DNA of 64,000 bases, taken from NCBI RefSeq assembly GCF_947179515.1, contig NC_067478.1:27856605-27920604 (forward strand), read 5' to 3'. The stretch's first letter is position 1. Every line of letters begins with the position of its first letter. This DNA is from Apodemus sylvaticus. Its lineage: Eukaryota; Chordata; Mammalia; Rodentia; Muridae. The notes below the pieces were generated by a model, which saw nothing but the letters and a program-made list of their open reading frames with translations, was not told the DNA's origin and searched no databases. Both the position numbers and the translations under genes were made by a program. Of this stretch, positions 22,673-34,904 are shown one piece after another.

Positions 22673-25600
22673 CTGAGACAGGGTTTCTCTGTGTAGCCCT
22701 GGCTGTCCTGGAACTCACTCTGTAGCCCAGGCTGGCATCAAACTCAGAAACCCACCTACCTCTGTCTCCCAAGTGCTGGGATCACAGGCGTGCGCCACCA
22801 CGCCTGGCCTGGAGTTTGCTTTTTATTCTAAATTTGGGAAACAGAGGCAAGAGGATCAGGACTTCAAGGTCATCCTCAGTTATTTAGGGAATTTGAGGTT
22901 AGCCTGAGATACATTAGATTCTGTCTCAAAACAGAAACAAAAAAAATTTTTTTTCTTTTTTTTCCTTTTTGAAAATTTTTACTAGATATTTTCTTTATTT
23001 ACATTTCAAATGTGAAACAAAACTTTTTAAGTGATAAGAGATGATTATTTTTATATTCCGTTCAATAATCAGATTTTTACTAAAGTGAACATCTAAAACT
23101 ACAGAAAAGCAATGCTGTCAAAGAAAGTAAGTTTCAATATTAGAGCTAAGTTCCCTCAATTATTCTTTCCTTTGTCTATATGCATTTTTTTATCTCAGCT
23201 CCCTATTTTTAGTTAAGTTTTCAATAACAGCACCTTTCCCTCCCAGATTAATTCTTTCTGAAGCTCTAAGTGAAGTTCGCCATTATGTCATGTGTGGTCT
23301 TGCTATTGCATGACTCCTTTCCCATTGCAAAGGCATGAAGCATCCCAGGAGCTCTACTTTCTCCTGTGGATATCTTTCTGGGTCATCTTCCTATTCTTTG
23401 CCTACGGCTATGCTTTCATCTCCCTTTGTACTAATAAAAATAATTTTTTTTTAAAAAAAGTCTCTCTTTGTCTTTTTTTTGAGATAGGGTTTTGATATGT
23501 AGCTTTGGATGGCTGGAAACTATACAGATAAGGCTGGCCTTAGACTCACAGAGATCCACCTGCCTCTGCCTCTGCTTCTGGGGGGGGGGCGGGATTAAGA
23601 CATGTAGTAGCTAAGAAAGTCTATTTTTATTTTATGTATACATATGACTGGAGTGAGGTGCTTACTCATGGTGGCCCGAGTGGGCAGCAGATCCCAGGAG
23701 CTGGGTTATAGATCCTGAGATGGGTGCTGGGGACAGCGTTCTGGGCTTCCACAACAACAGCACACTCTAAACTCCTGGCCTTCTCTCCAGCTACAATCAC
23801 AGCTTTCTTAGTCAAGGACTTAATGCCTGCCTGCCGCCTTTATTTCTTATGCATCCACTCTTCTATCTCCTGTCTCTAAGAACTGAACTTCTGCATTTAC
23901 CAATGCACTGCAATGAAATTCAGACAGTCTTTCAGTTCTTACTTTCCATCAAGGTTTTGCAACATAAAGTTTGGCCCCAAGCCTTTGTGATACCACTTAA
24001 CTTGGAAATCATTCTTTGTAATTTCTGTGTCCTCAAGGTCACTCTAACTGGCCCCTTGGCAGTCTTTATTATTTGGGTATTTCATTTTTTCCCCTTTCAT
24101 TTTATTTAAAAAAGAAAAAAAAATTATTTAAGCTGGAGAAATGGCTCAGAGGTTGAGTACAGGATGCTCTTTCAGAGGTCCTGAGTTCAATTCCCAGCAC
24201 TCAATCACATGTGGCTCACAACTATCTATACTGTGATCTGGTGCCCTCTTCTGGCCTGCAGGTATACAAGTAAGGGGAACACTGTACACATAATAAATAA
24301 ATAAACACATATCTTTTAAAAAGACTTATTATGTATCTGAGTGCTGTGCTTACATCTATGTATGCTCACACCAAGTGTGCCTAGTGCCTACAGAAGCCAC
24401 AAGACAGCCTTAGATACTCTGGACCTGGACTTACAGACCATTGGAGAAGTTTGGAACCAAATCCCGGTCCTCTCCAAGAGCAACAATTCAAGTCATCTCC
24501 CCAGCCCAGGTATTTTCTTTAATGTTGAGATGGTGAACACTGAGTCTAACCTTGTTTTGGGAAATAAATTTCAAGGCCTCTGCCATCCGTCATCTGCTGG
24601 GAACTTACACTAATAACATCTGTCTCCAACCTCTAGCTTGAGGAATTTAAGTGTCTATCAGCAGCTTTTAAAACTGAGTTCCATCTTTGTGAAACACTGG
24701 TTAAGAAAGGTTACCAGGATAGCTCTAGTTAGGTATCTTAGTAACCACCTTAAGATTTGATCATGATTAATCTTCCAAACCAACAACTTTCCCATTTTAA
24801 CATTTTTTTTTAAGATTTATTTATTTATTTCATATGAGTACACTGTCGTTGTCTTCAGACACACCAGAAGAGGGCATCGAATCCTCATTACATGTGGTTG
24901 TGAGCCCCCCATAAGGTTGCTGGGAATTGAACTCAGGACCTCTGGAAGAGCAGTCGGTGCTCTTAACCACTGAGCCATCTCTCCAGCCCCTATTTTAGCT
25001 TCTCTTGTCCAGCAAGCTCCTACTACTTTCTGGCTCGTTAGCCTGGACACTCAGTTACCATCGTCCCAGAGCTACTGCTGCTTCACTTAAGTCCTTATCA
25101 ATTAAGGCTACAAACGCTGGACTTGTAGGTTTTACTATTCTTTTCTTCTTTTTTCAATTTACTCTAGAATATTACTATCAGATTAACCTTTATGAAGATA
25201 TCAATTTCAAAATAACAGTCACAGGAGGGAAAGTATAAACTCCTTAGCCTGGTATTCAAGATCCTCTATAAAGCTGCCTCAGTTTCTGTTAAATATAAAG
25301 GTTACAACAAAAGATAACACATCACAACGATTTATTTTGAAGTTGAGACTACTTCTTTCCCTTCTGTCCTACCATCTCAGCACCTAGCTCGAGCCTCTGC
25401 TTGTCGACACGTCCCTAAGCGCCAGCCAGCACAGTCTCTCTCCTCTTCAGAGTTCATTCATGGCACTAGTTAGAAAGGCTTTCAGGACCATTTTTAAGGC
25501 TGAATCTGAGTTATGGCACATAAACAAGTTGGCAGATATAAGCAGATTTATGCATGGCAAATATTCTATAAATAAACAAACAAAGTACTTACAAGTTCAT

Positions 25601-26185
25601 CTGGTTCTGCATTCACTGAAATTTCCAACATCAAGTTTTCACCACGACTACTCTGCTGGAATACTTGAACACCACTTTTCTTCAAAAAAAACTTTAATAA
25701 AAGAATTCAAAAATTTTAATTTTAATTCTTTATAATCACTTCACTTTTAATAAAGTGAAAAAGGTCTGAATTAAATAGCCACTGACTTTATGTTTGATGT
25801 GTTTCAAGGTAGGGAATCCACAGAAATATAATGCCTTCTGGTCAACCTTGGTTATTTTGTTCTTGTTTATGTCTACGCGCCAAGCATCTAATGATATTAT
25901 TTTATACCTAGAAAATAAATCAATGTATTTAACTTAAAATTCATACATTATAAGCAATTATAGCTTTCAACTTTTTTGTTATTATTTCACAAGAATCACT
26001 GTCCCCTTAAAAGAGAGACAGTGCGGTGCACACAGCTGTAGTTCTAGTACATGAGAAGCAGAGGCAGGAGGTGCTAAGTTTAAGGCCAGTGCGAATTACA
26101 GAATGAGTTCTCAGCCAGCCTAAGAAGGATAGGGAGGCCCTATCCATAAACCACCACCAGCAGCAGCAGCAGCAGCAGCAGCCCC

Positions 26186-26231
<46 letters not shown>

Positions 26232-29200
26232 GAAAATGAAAAATTATATGACAAAAACCCTAAAGTAAAGCAAACATAAACAAAGAAATGAGAGCAATCC
26301 AGCCTCTCTGTTGTTACTAGTCTAGATACTATTAGGACTGTAGATCTCTATGTTAAGGTTTTCTTATCACACTAATTTAGGATAAGATATATATACACCT
26401 TATTTTTAATAACTGAGGGGCAAGGAGATGGCTCAGGCAGTAAAATGCTTGCCTCCCAAACTCGAGGACCCAAGTTCAGTGCCCAGCGTGCACTTAAGAG
26501 GCAGGGGCAGCAGCAGGCCTCTGTAATCCCCGTGCTTGGAGCTGGGGACAGGAGGAGCCCTGTACTTGTTGGCTAGCCAGTCTAACAAAATTGGTGATTT
26601 CCAGGTTCAGTGAGAGAATCTATCTCCAAGTAAATGAATAAATACAAGCACAGAATGACTGAACAAGCTATCAACCTACACTCATACACAAAGGAAAACA
26701 AAAAGCACAACACCGATCTCTTTCATGTTCTAAAAGACTAACATTTCATAATCTATTTTATGTTTCTTTTTACTTTTACAAAAAATAAATACTACAACTG
26801 AAAATGTTCCCTCAGCTGTTATATAAACATTTTCAGGGAAGGTAAGAAAAGAGAAAAAAATGGGAATAGAATTTTAATGGAAAGAGAATGAAAAACCAGA
26901 TTGAAGGAGCAAAATAGAGGTTCTTGATTTTTTTCTTGTCTATGGTTGAGTAGTTGATGGTAGTGACAGGGGGAGTTAGAGTGTAATCCTGGGACAGAGA
27001 CCAGTTAGAGCGTTATGCTGGGGCCAGAGATGAGTCAGGGTGCAATGCTGGGGACAGACATGGACAATGAAAACAAAGCTACACGCTTTTAAAACAGAAA
27101 TCATCTATGAAGTTCAGAGATCACTAGGAAGAAAGACTGTGACTGCAGTAGAAGGAGAGAGTCAGCACCTCTCAAGGCAGGAAATGCCGTGGGTAGAGGA
27201 GAGAGGCGCCAGTGCGGGGCTGCTCCCTCATCATTACCCTCACTCTGAGACTGCAACATGTTGTGTTGCTGGCTTTGAACTCCTGGGCTCAAACACGAGC
27301 CTTCTACCTCAGACTCCTAAGCAGCTGGGACTATAGGTTTGAACTATTATACTTAGGTTATTGGATATCAATTAACTGTCATAAAATATTAATTTTTCCC
27401 ATAGATATTCAAGCCTATGTTTGTATGTGAGTTCTTTTATTGCTGGGAAAAATTACCAAATGCCATTACCTTGTACGACATCGTTCTATGGCAGGGAACT
27501 TTTCTGGCCATGGAGAGGAGTAGGTGAACTCTGTGTCTCTATCATACCAGCACATCAGGCACTCACTGTGTTGGTTTCTTTTCCTTTCTTCTTGTTTGAG
27601 GGAGTGGTTACATGTCTCCATGGCTTCCAACAATCGCTTCTGATATAAATAATGGTAAAAGATTAAAAAAAAAAAAAAACCCCAATCTTAACATACAGAA
27701 AAGTGTTTTCTCCTTTGTATACTATCTTGCTCTGAAAAAAATAAAATCTTGAGCTGCTAGGATAGCTCAGCAGGTAAGGGCATTTGCCGCCTGTCTGATG
27801 ACCAGAGTTCAGTCCCCGTGACACAAATGAGGAGAGAAATAATCAACTCTCACAGGTTGTTCTGACCTCTAGTTGCGCAACACATCATGAATGAATGCAT
27901 GCATACATGTGTGCGCACACACACACACATACACAGCAAGTAAAAGCAAAACAAGGTTTCAGTGTCATTCTTAGTACATATCAAGTTATGGACTAGCCTG
28001 CCTTAAAACCCCAGAGACAAAAAAAAAAAACAAACCAAAAAAAAAAAAAAACAAAAAAAACCCAAAAAACCAACAAAAGGCCCAGAGAGAAGAAACTATT
28101 GAGTAAGAAGACAAATCAGAAGCTACCAGAGTGTAATGAAACAGGATAAGAAAAAGTAAACTCATATCCAAAGACAGAAAGAACAAACTTAAAAGACAGG
28201 TCATGAATCAAAAAGAAGTGTGCCTAGCTGGGCATGTGGTGCTATGAAGAGAGAAAAGCAACTAAAACTAAGATTTCATAAAATAAAAGGAACTGATATA
28301 AAACCTAAAAGCATAGGCCCGTTCATAAACATTTCAGTTTAATTTCTTCACTGACTGACTGACCTGTGCACATATATAGGCATGCTTGCCCATGTGAGAG
28401 GTTAACACCAATGTGTCTTCCTCTGGCACTCTCCATTTGATGACTGGTTTCATTTTTGGTTTACTTATGTGCACAGGTGTTCTGCTTGGATATAAGTTCA
28501 TGTGCTAGGTATGTTCCTGCTGCCTGCGGAGGCCAGGGGAAGGCACTGGAACCCCTGACACTGGATTTACAGATGTCTGTGAGTGGCCATGCGGTATTGG
28601 ACTTGGACCCAGGTCTCATTGAAAAGCATTCAGTGAGCAGGGCGGTGGTGGTGCACGCCTGTAATCCTGGCACCCTAGGAGGCAGAGGCAGGCAGATTTC
28701 TGAGTTTGAGGCCAGCCTGGTCTACAGAGTGAGCTCCAGGACAGCCAGGGCTGTATAGAGAAACCCTGTCCCAAAAGAAACAAAAACAAAAAAACAAAAA
28801 ACAAACCCACAAAAAAAGAAAAAAAAAAAACCAAAAAAAAAAAAAAAAAAAAAAAGAAAGAAAAGCACTCAGTGCTCTTAATTGCTAAGCCATCTCTCTA
28901 GTCCCATTATTTTTTAAAATTAAACTATTATGTGTGCACACATGTATATAGATGCATATATGCTATGGCACATGTGTGGGGAGTCAGATGAAAGAAAAGT
29001 TAAGAAAGAATCCATGATTCAACATAGATAACCAGTAAACCTTTAACCCTACCAGAGGAGAAAAAGAGAACAAAATCTGCTCCAACCAACCTGGATTTTA
29101 TTAAACAAACAAACCACCACAACCACCATCAAAAATACTAAGAAAACTATAGAAATTATCAAACCTGTTTTCAGTAATAACCTTAAATATAAATGAAGAA

Positions 29201-32200
29201 GAAGAAGAGGAGGAAGAGGAAGAAGAGGAAGAGGAGGAGGAGTACAAGGAGGACAACAACAACAACAACAAGAGATGCAGACTATAGCTAACTGGACTGA
29301 AAAGAAGGACCCAACTGTTTGTTTTCTCCAAGAAACACCTCACTGGCAAAGGCACCACGTATTGTGATGGGAAAGACTCCAAGTCAGCCTGTCAAGTGAA
29401 TAGAAGAAAAAAAGCTGATGTACAAAATCCTATATTTGAAAGGGTAGATTTCAAACTAAAATTAGTCAGAAAAGATAGCAAGACCAATATATATTAAGGG
29501 AAAATTAATCAAGATGATAAAATGATTGAGATACATCCACTAAATGTTTCAGCTCTCAATTTCATAAAATAAACACCAATAGGCATAAAAAGACAGGTCT
29601 TGACAGAATAATAGTGATGACTATGATGGCTATTTTTGGTTGTCAACTAGACTATGTCTGGAATGAACTATAATCTAGATTGAACTACAGTCTAGAAATA
29701 CAGGGCACACCTGTGAGAGATTATTTTTGCTTAGGTGAATCCACGTCTAGACCTGATCTTTGAGATCAGAAGACACATACGTTTGTCTGGATCTCGAGGA
29801 GGGAAGACACATTTAATCTGGACCACACCCTCTGCTGGCAGCCTACTGAAAGCCATGGAAGAAGGAAGCTTTTGCTCTCAGCTTGCTTGCCCTCACCTTG
29901 CTAGCATGTCTATTCCTTCATTGGCATCGGAACCTAGTTCTTTGGAATTCTAACATAAACTGAAGACCAGTAAGATCCATCCTTGTGGACTGAGAAACTA
30001 TAGCCAGCCATTGTTGGATTAGCTGGACTGTAGTCTGTAAGTCATCCCAATAAATCTCACATCTATACTCATTCTATAAGTTCTCCTTCTCAGAACCCTG
30101 ACTAGTACAGATGACTTTAGCATTGCATTCTCATCTACACAAAAATTAACAGAGAAACTCCAGAGTTAAACCATACGAAGACAAAATGGACATGTAAGGT
30201 ATCTACCTACAAGAGACATCAAATATATATTCTTCTTAGCAGCCCATGGGACCATCTCTAAGTTCATGTTTTAGACCACAAATCAAGTCTTCACAAATAT
30301 AAAAACATGAAGGTATGCGGTATGCCCAGCAGACCCAGCACTTGGGAGGCACAGGTTAGAGGGACAGTTTAAGGTTATTCTCAGCTACACAACAAATCAA
30401 GTCTGGTCTATGAGACCATCTCAAATAGCCATAAAAGAGTGAATCAAGGTAATTCCTTGTATCTTATCAGATCATAGTGGAATGATACTAGACCTCAATA
30501 GCAAAGAGAAAACTATGAAAACCACACAAATACATGGAAACTGAATAATATACACTTGCATGAAGTGGGCAATTGAAATCATGGAGGAACTTTAAAAGTT
30601 TCTACAATCAATTTAAAACAGAGGCACAACACAGTACACATTCTGGTGTTCAGCTAAGGGAGTTATAAGATGAAAATTGATGATTATAAGTGCTTACATT
30701 AAACATCAGTAATCTCAAATAAATAATACTTCAAGGCTTTAGAAATGAAAGAATAAGACATATCCCCAAACAGTAGGTGGGAAAGAGTTTCTGAGAGGAT
30801 CCCATGAACATAGGATATGATCCTAAGAATTCAAAACCAAGATTGAGTGAAATCAAGATAGTTTTAATAGTAAAGAAATCAATCTGCAAAGTTAAGAGAA
30901 AGCCTACAAAATGGAAAAAAATCTTTGCAGACTATACATCTGATAGATTAATATCTAGAATCTATAGCGACTCTCAAAAAACTACATAGAAAAAATTATT
31001 TAGTAAGTAGGGAAATGAACTGGACAGACAGTACTCTAAAGAATCAATCCAAATAGCTAATATATGAAAACATGCTCAACAGTCTTAGCTATCAGGGAAA
31101 GAGAAATGAGAAGAACTCAGAGTTTATCTCACTCCAAGTAGAATGACCATCATCAAAACAACACATGACGGGGGCTGGAGACAGCTTAATTGGTAATAGA
31201 TATAAAAACCATCAAGATCTGAGTTTGATTCCTAACTTGCCCATGTAAAAGGCTGGGCATGGTGGCAAACATTTGCAATCTAAGTGCTGGGTAGAAAGAG
31301 ACAGGAAGGTCCCTAGGAGGCAAGCTCCAAAAACAAGGTGTCTGATGGTATCTGAACAATTACCCCTAAGATTGTCCTGCCTGCACCAAATAAAAAGATC
31401 ATGTGTTTACATGTAACTATTTCATATACTCACCTCATCAATAAAAGGTATTAATACCACAGCTTCCCATTCCTGTTGTTTCCCATTTAGATCAGTTTTA
31501 AAATCAGGTGGATAATATTCTATAATTGGTGAATCTTCACTGGTCATCAAATGCTGTGAAAATACAAACAGGAAAGCTGAGATATAAGAGATAATATAAC
31601 TTTTCATTACTGTACTTAGAACATTTCCTTACTTTACTAGGTTGCGACAATGTATTTAGTACATTATAATTTTCAATTAAAATTTTTTTTCCTTTTTTTC
31701 TGAGACAGCATGTCACTAGTCTTGGAATTAAAATCCACTTGGTCTTAGCCGTCACTGCTGGGAGCCTGTGACAGCTTGTTCAGCAAACTGTAAGAATTTC
31801 AACCATTTGCCATTCATTTTTCCTGTTTCATTAACTTAGTTATGGAGCCAAATTACCTTTATTATTAGTTACTTCTCACTTTCTCTTTCTCAATCCCTGT
31901 CTTGAGACATAATCTAAGTAGTCCAGGGAGCCTTGAACTCAAGAAGCTCCCGTGTCAGCCTCAAAAATGCTGGAATTATAGATGTACACCCCCACCCCAG
32001 CTAATATTAGATTTGTCATTTTTACTTAGAAACTTTTTTTTTTACAAGATTTTATTTATTAATGTATGTGAGTACACTGAAGCTGTCTTCAGACACACCA
32101 GAGGAGGGGATCAGATCCCATTACAGATGGTTGTGAGCCACCATGTGGTTGCTGGAAATTGAACTCAGGGTCTCTGGAAGAGCAGTCAGTACTCTTAACC

Positions 32201-34638
32201 GCTGGCCCCTAGAAACTTTTATTACAATTATGTATGCACCCATGTGTCACAGTGCACATGTTCATGGTGTGTGTTACGGAGGTCAGAGGATCACTTGTGG
32301 GAGTCAGTTCTCTCTGTGACTATGTGGACAGTGGGGATTGAATTCACAAGGTATGGTAGTATCATTACTGGCTGAGATTCTTGCCAGCTCTATTTTTATT
32401 TTTCCATTGTCTTTTGATTTTATAAGATGTACCACCTAACTTCTGTTTTCTTACTTATAAGTTCAGTTCATTTCCATTCACACACTTTCAACAGTTCTCC
32501 ATCTCAACCTCAAATTAATTTACTTCCATTCCTTAATCAATTGATTCTAGTAATATGATTAATAGCATCAAAATAATTTTAAAGAGTCAAATCAAAGACC
32601 CATGATGCAATTAATAAAAGGCTGATTAAATAGATTTTTATTAATATTTTATAAAAAGGTAGACAAAGAGACCATATCCGTGTCTTATGCAAAAAAGCAT
32701 TAGAAAATAAAAAGGGAAGGTTAAAAAAATTAAAAATAAAGTAGCATATTCCTAAGGTGATAACCTAAAATTTAATTGCTATTGAATGAATACTAAACAA
32801 ATGTGCTTATAACATAGTTATTGGCTAACACTGGTAGGCTATTAAAGCTTAATGATGCTGAAGGGAAGAACAAAAGAAGACATCAAAGATATTTAAGAAG
32901 GGCTATGACACTTTTAAAGGGGCGATGGGCGTGCGTGTTTGCATCTACCTCAAGGTGTGGGACCAGGCATGGAATTAGAGTTATAGATACAATCCTAGAA
33001 AAACTGAATAACAATTACTTTTATAATTTGCTTTGTAAGCTTAATGTGACTTCAGAGACTATCTTCCTCTTGTTATAAAAAAATGTTAATAAGTCCTTCA
33101 ATTTGTTAAATGGAATGCTTAAAAATATACCTATATCCTGAAGCACTACTGGTGATGATTCACTGGAACTGTCCTCACTCTAATAGAGGATTTAAGAGAA
33201 TAGGAATAAAAAAAAAAGAAAAAAGAATAAAAAAAGAGAGAACAGGAATTCATCTTTAAATAAGTACAAAAAAAGATGGTATTTTACCTGTTTTAGGTTA
33301 TTTCTTCATGTATAAATAAAGATGTGCTTAAAATGTTGAAAATGAATGAAGTAGGTACTAAAAAGTTTATAGAGTTTACATTAAAAAAAAAATCAATAAA
33401 ATGAGGGACAACCTCCTGTGTTCTATGTAGAAGCATCAATAAAAGGCTAGTGGCCGATAAGCCCAGGCAGGATTAGAAGGTGGGACTTCTGGTTGGGAAA
33501 GAGTCAGGAGATAAGATTACTGCCCCCAACCAGGAAGAGGAGACAGAAATAGCTGAGAAGAGGAAATCAGCCCCAAAGCTGAACTTAGGTTAGAATAAAT
33601 GGGCTATTAAATGAGAGTTAATGGGGAACCAGCTAGCTTACAGCCTAGGCATTTATTAAAATTAAACCTTGAAGCTGATTCAGGAAATGGAGTGCAGATG
33701 GGAAAGCCCATGATTATAATTAGAAGTGAATGGATTAGTTGTCAAAGATTTACTGAAAATAAAAATGGTCAGTGGTGGCACACGTCTTTAATTCTAGCAC
33801 TTGGTAGATAAGGCAGGAGGGTCTCTGAGTTCAGGCCAACCTGGTCTACAGAATGAGTTCTAGGATAGCCAGGCTACACAGAGAAGCCGACTTAAAAAAC
33901 AAGCTAAAAACCAAAACCAAACAAAAAAAAAAAAACCCTGAAAATAAATATTGTCTAAGATAAAAAAATGGTTATTAAATTAATTTGGGTAGCAATGTTT
34001 CTAGGATTTTCCAGCAATGTTTACATGAAGAATTAAATACAAAAAAGTCTATAAGGAGTTGGAGAGGTGGCTCAGTGGTTAAAAACCCTGTCTTCCCTGA
34101 ACCTACGTGGCAGCTCACAACCACTCATAACTTCAGTTTCAAGGAATCCGATGCCTTCATCTGGTTTCTGTGGGGTCCAGGGAAACATACAGTACATTGA
34201 GATTTACACACACACACTGGCAAAACACTCATACACATAATATACAAATAACTCAATCCTTCTAAGAAGAACGCGAAGAGAAATCATCCATTTGTAAACC
34301 TACCTGGTAGCACGCAGGAAGCAAAGTCTTACTAGCCGACGGAAGAACAGCAAGAAGCTGCTCGAAGGGCTTGAAAGGCCTCCCTAGCTCAAAACGGATT
34401 GTCAGTGCACTGACATTGCGGATATCAGACAGGAAGGGTGCGTAATGATAGGGATAGTACCTGTGGGGAAAAACGAGTTTTAAACTGAAAACTTTATAGA
34501 AAACGGTCAGTACTAAACATTTTCCTACATTTATTTAATAAAACATAGGAATAATTAAAAACATATCATCCATAATTCTATGACTTGAATATAAGGAATT
34601 AGCAGTTTGGTAAAGTTTAGCTGACCTGATAGCAGTAT

Positions 34639-34672
<34 letters not shown>

Positions 34673-34863
34673 ATTTTATCAGTTTTGTATATGGAGCTGT
34701 GCATGCATGCGGAGGCCAGAGGACAACTTGGGGGAGTCCGCTCTCTTTATTATGTGGGTCCCAGTGATTGGACTCAGGTTGCTAAGCTTGAAGATAAGAA
34801 CCTTACCTGCTTAGCTGACTGGTCTGCCTAAGACTTTCACATTCCATAATTATGGCGAGTGCG

Positions 34864-34904
<41 letters not shown>

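Noticed and set aside
26158..26230. (CAG)8(CA)n as a possible coding repeat or CRISPR-like array
   Set aside because: Simple microsatellite in an intron; no spacers, no coding context.
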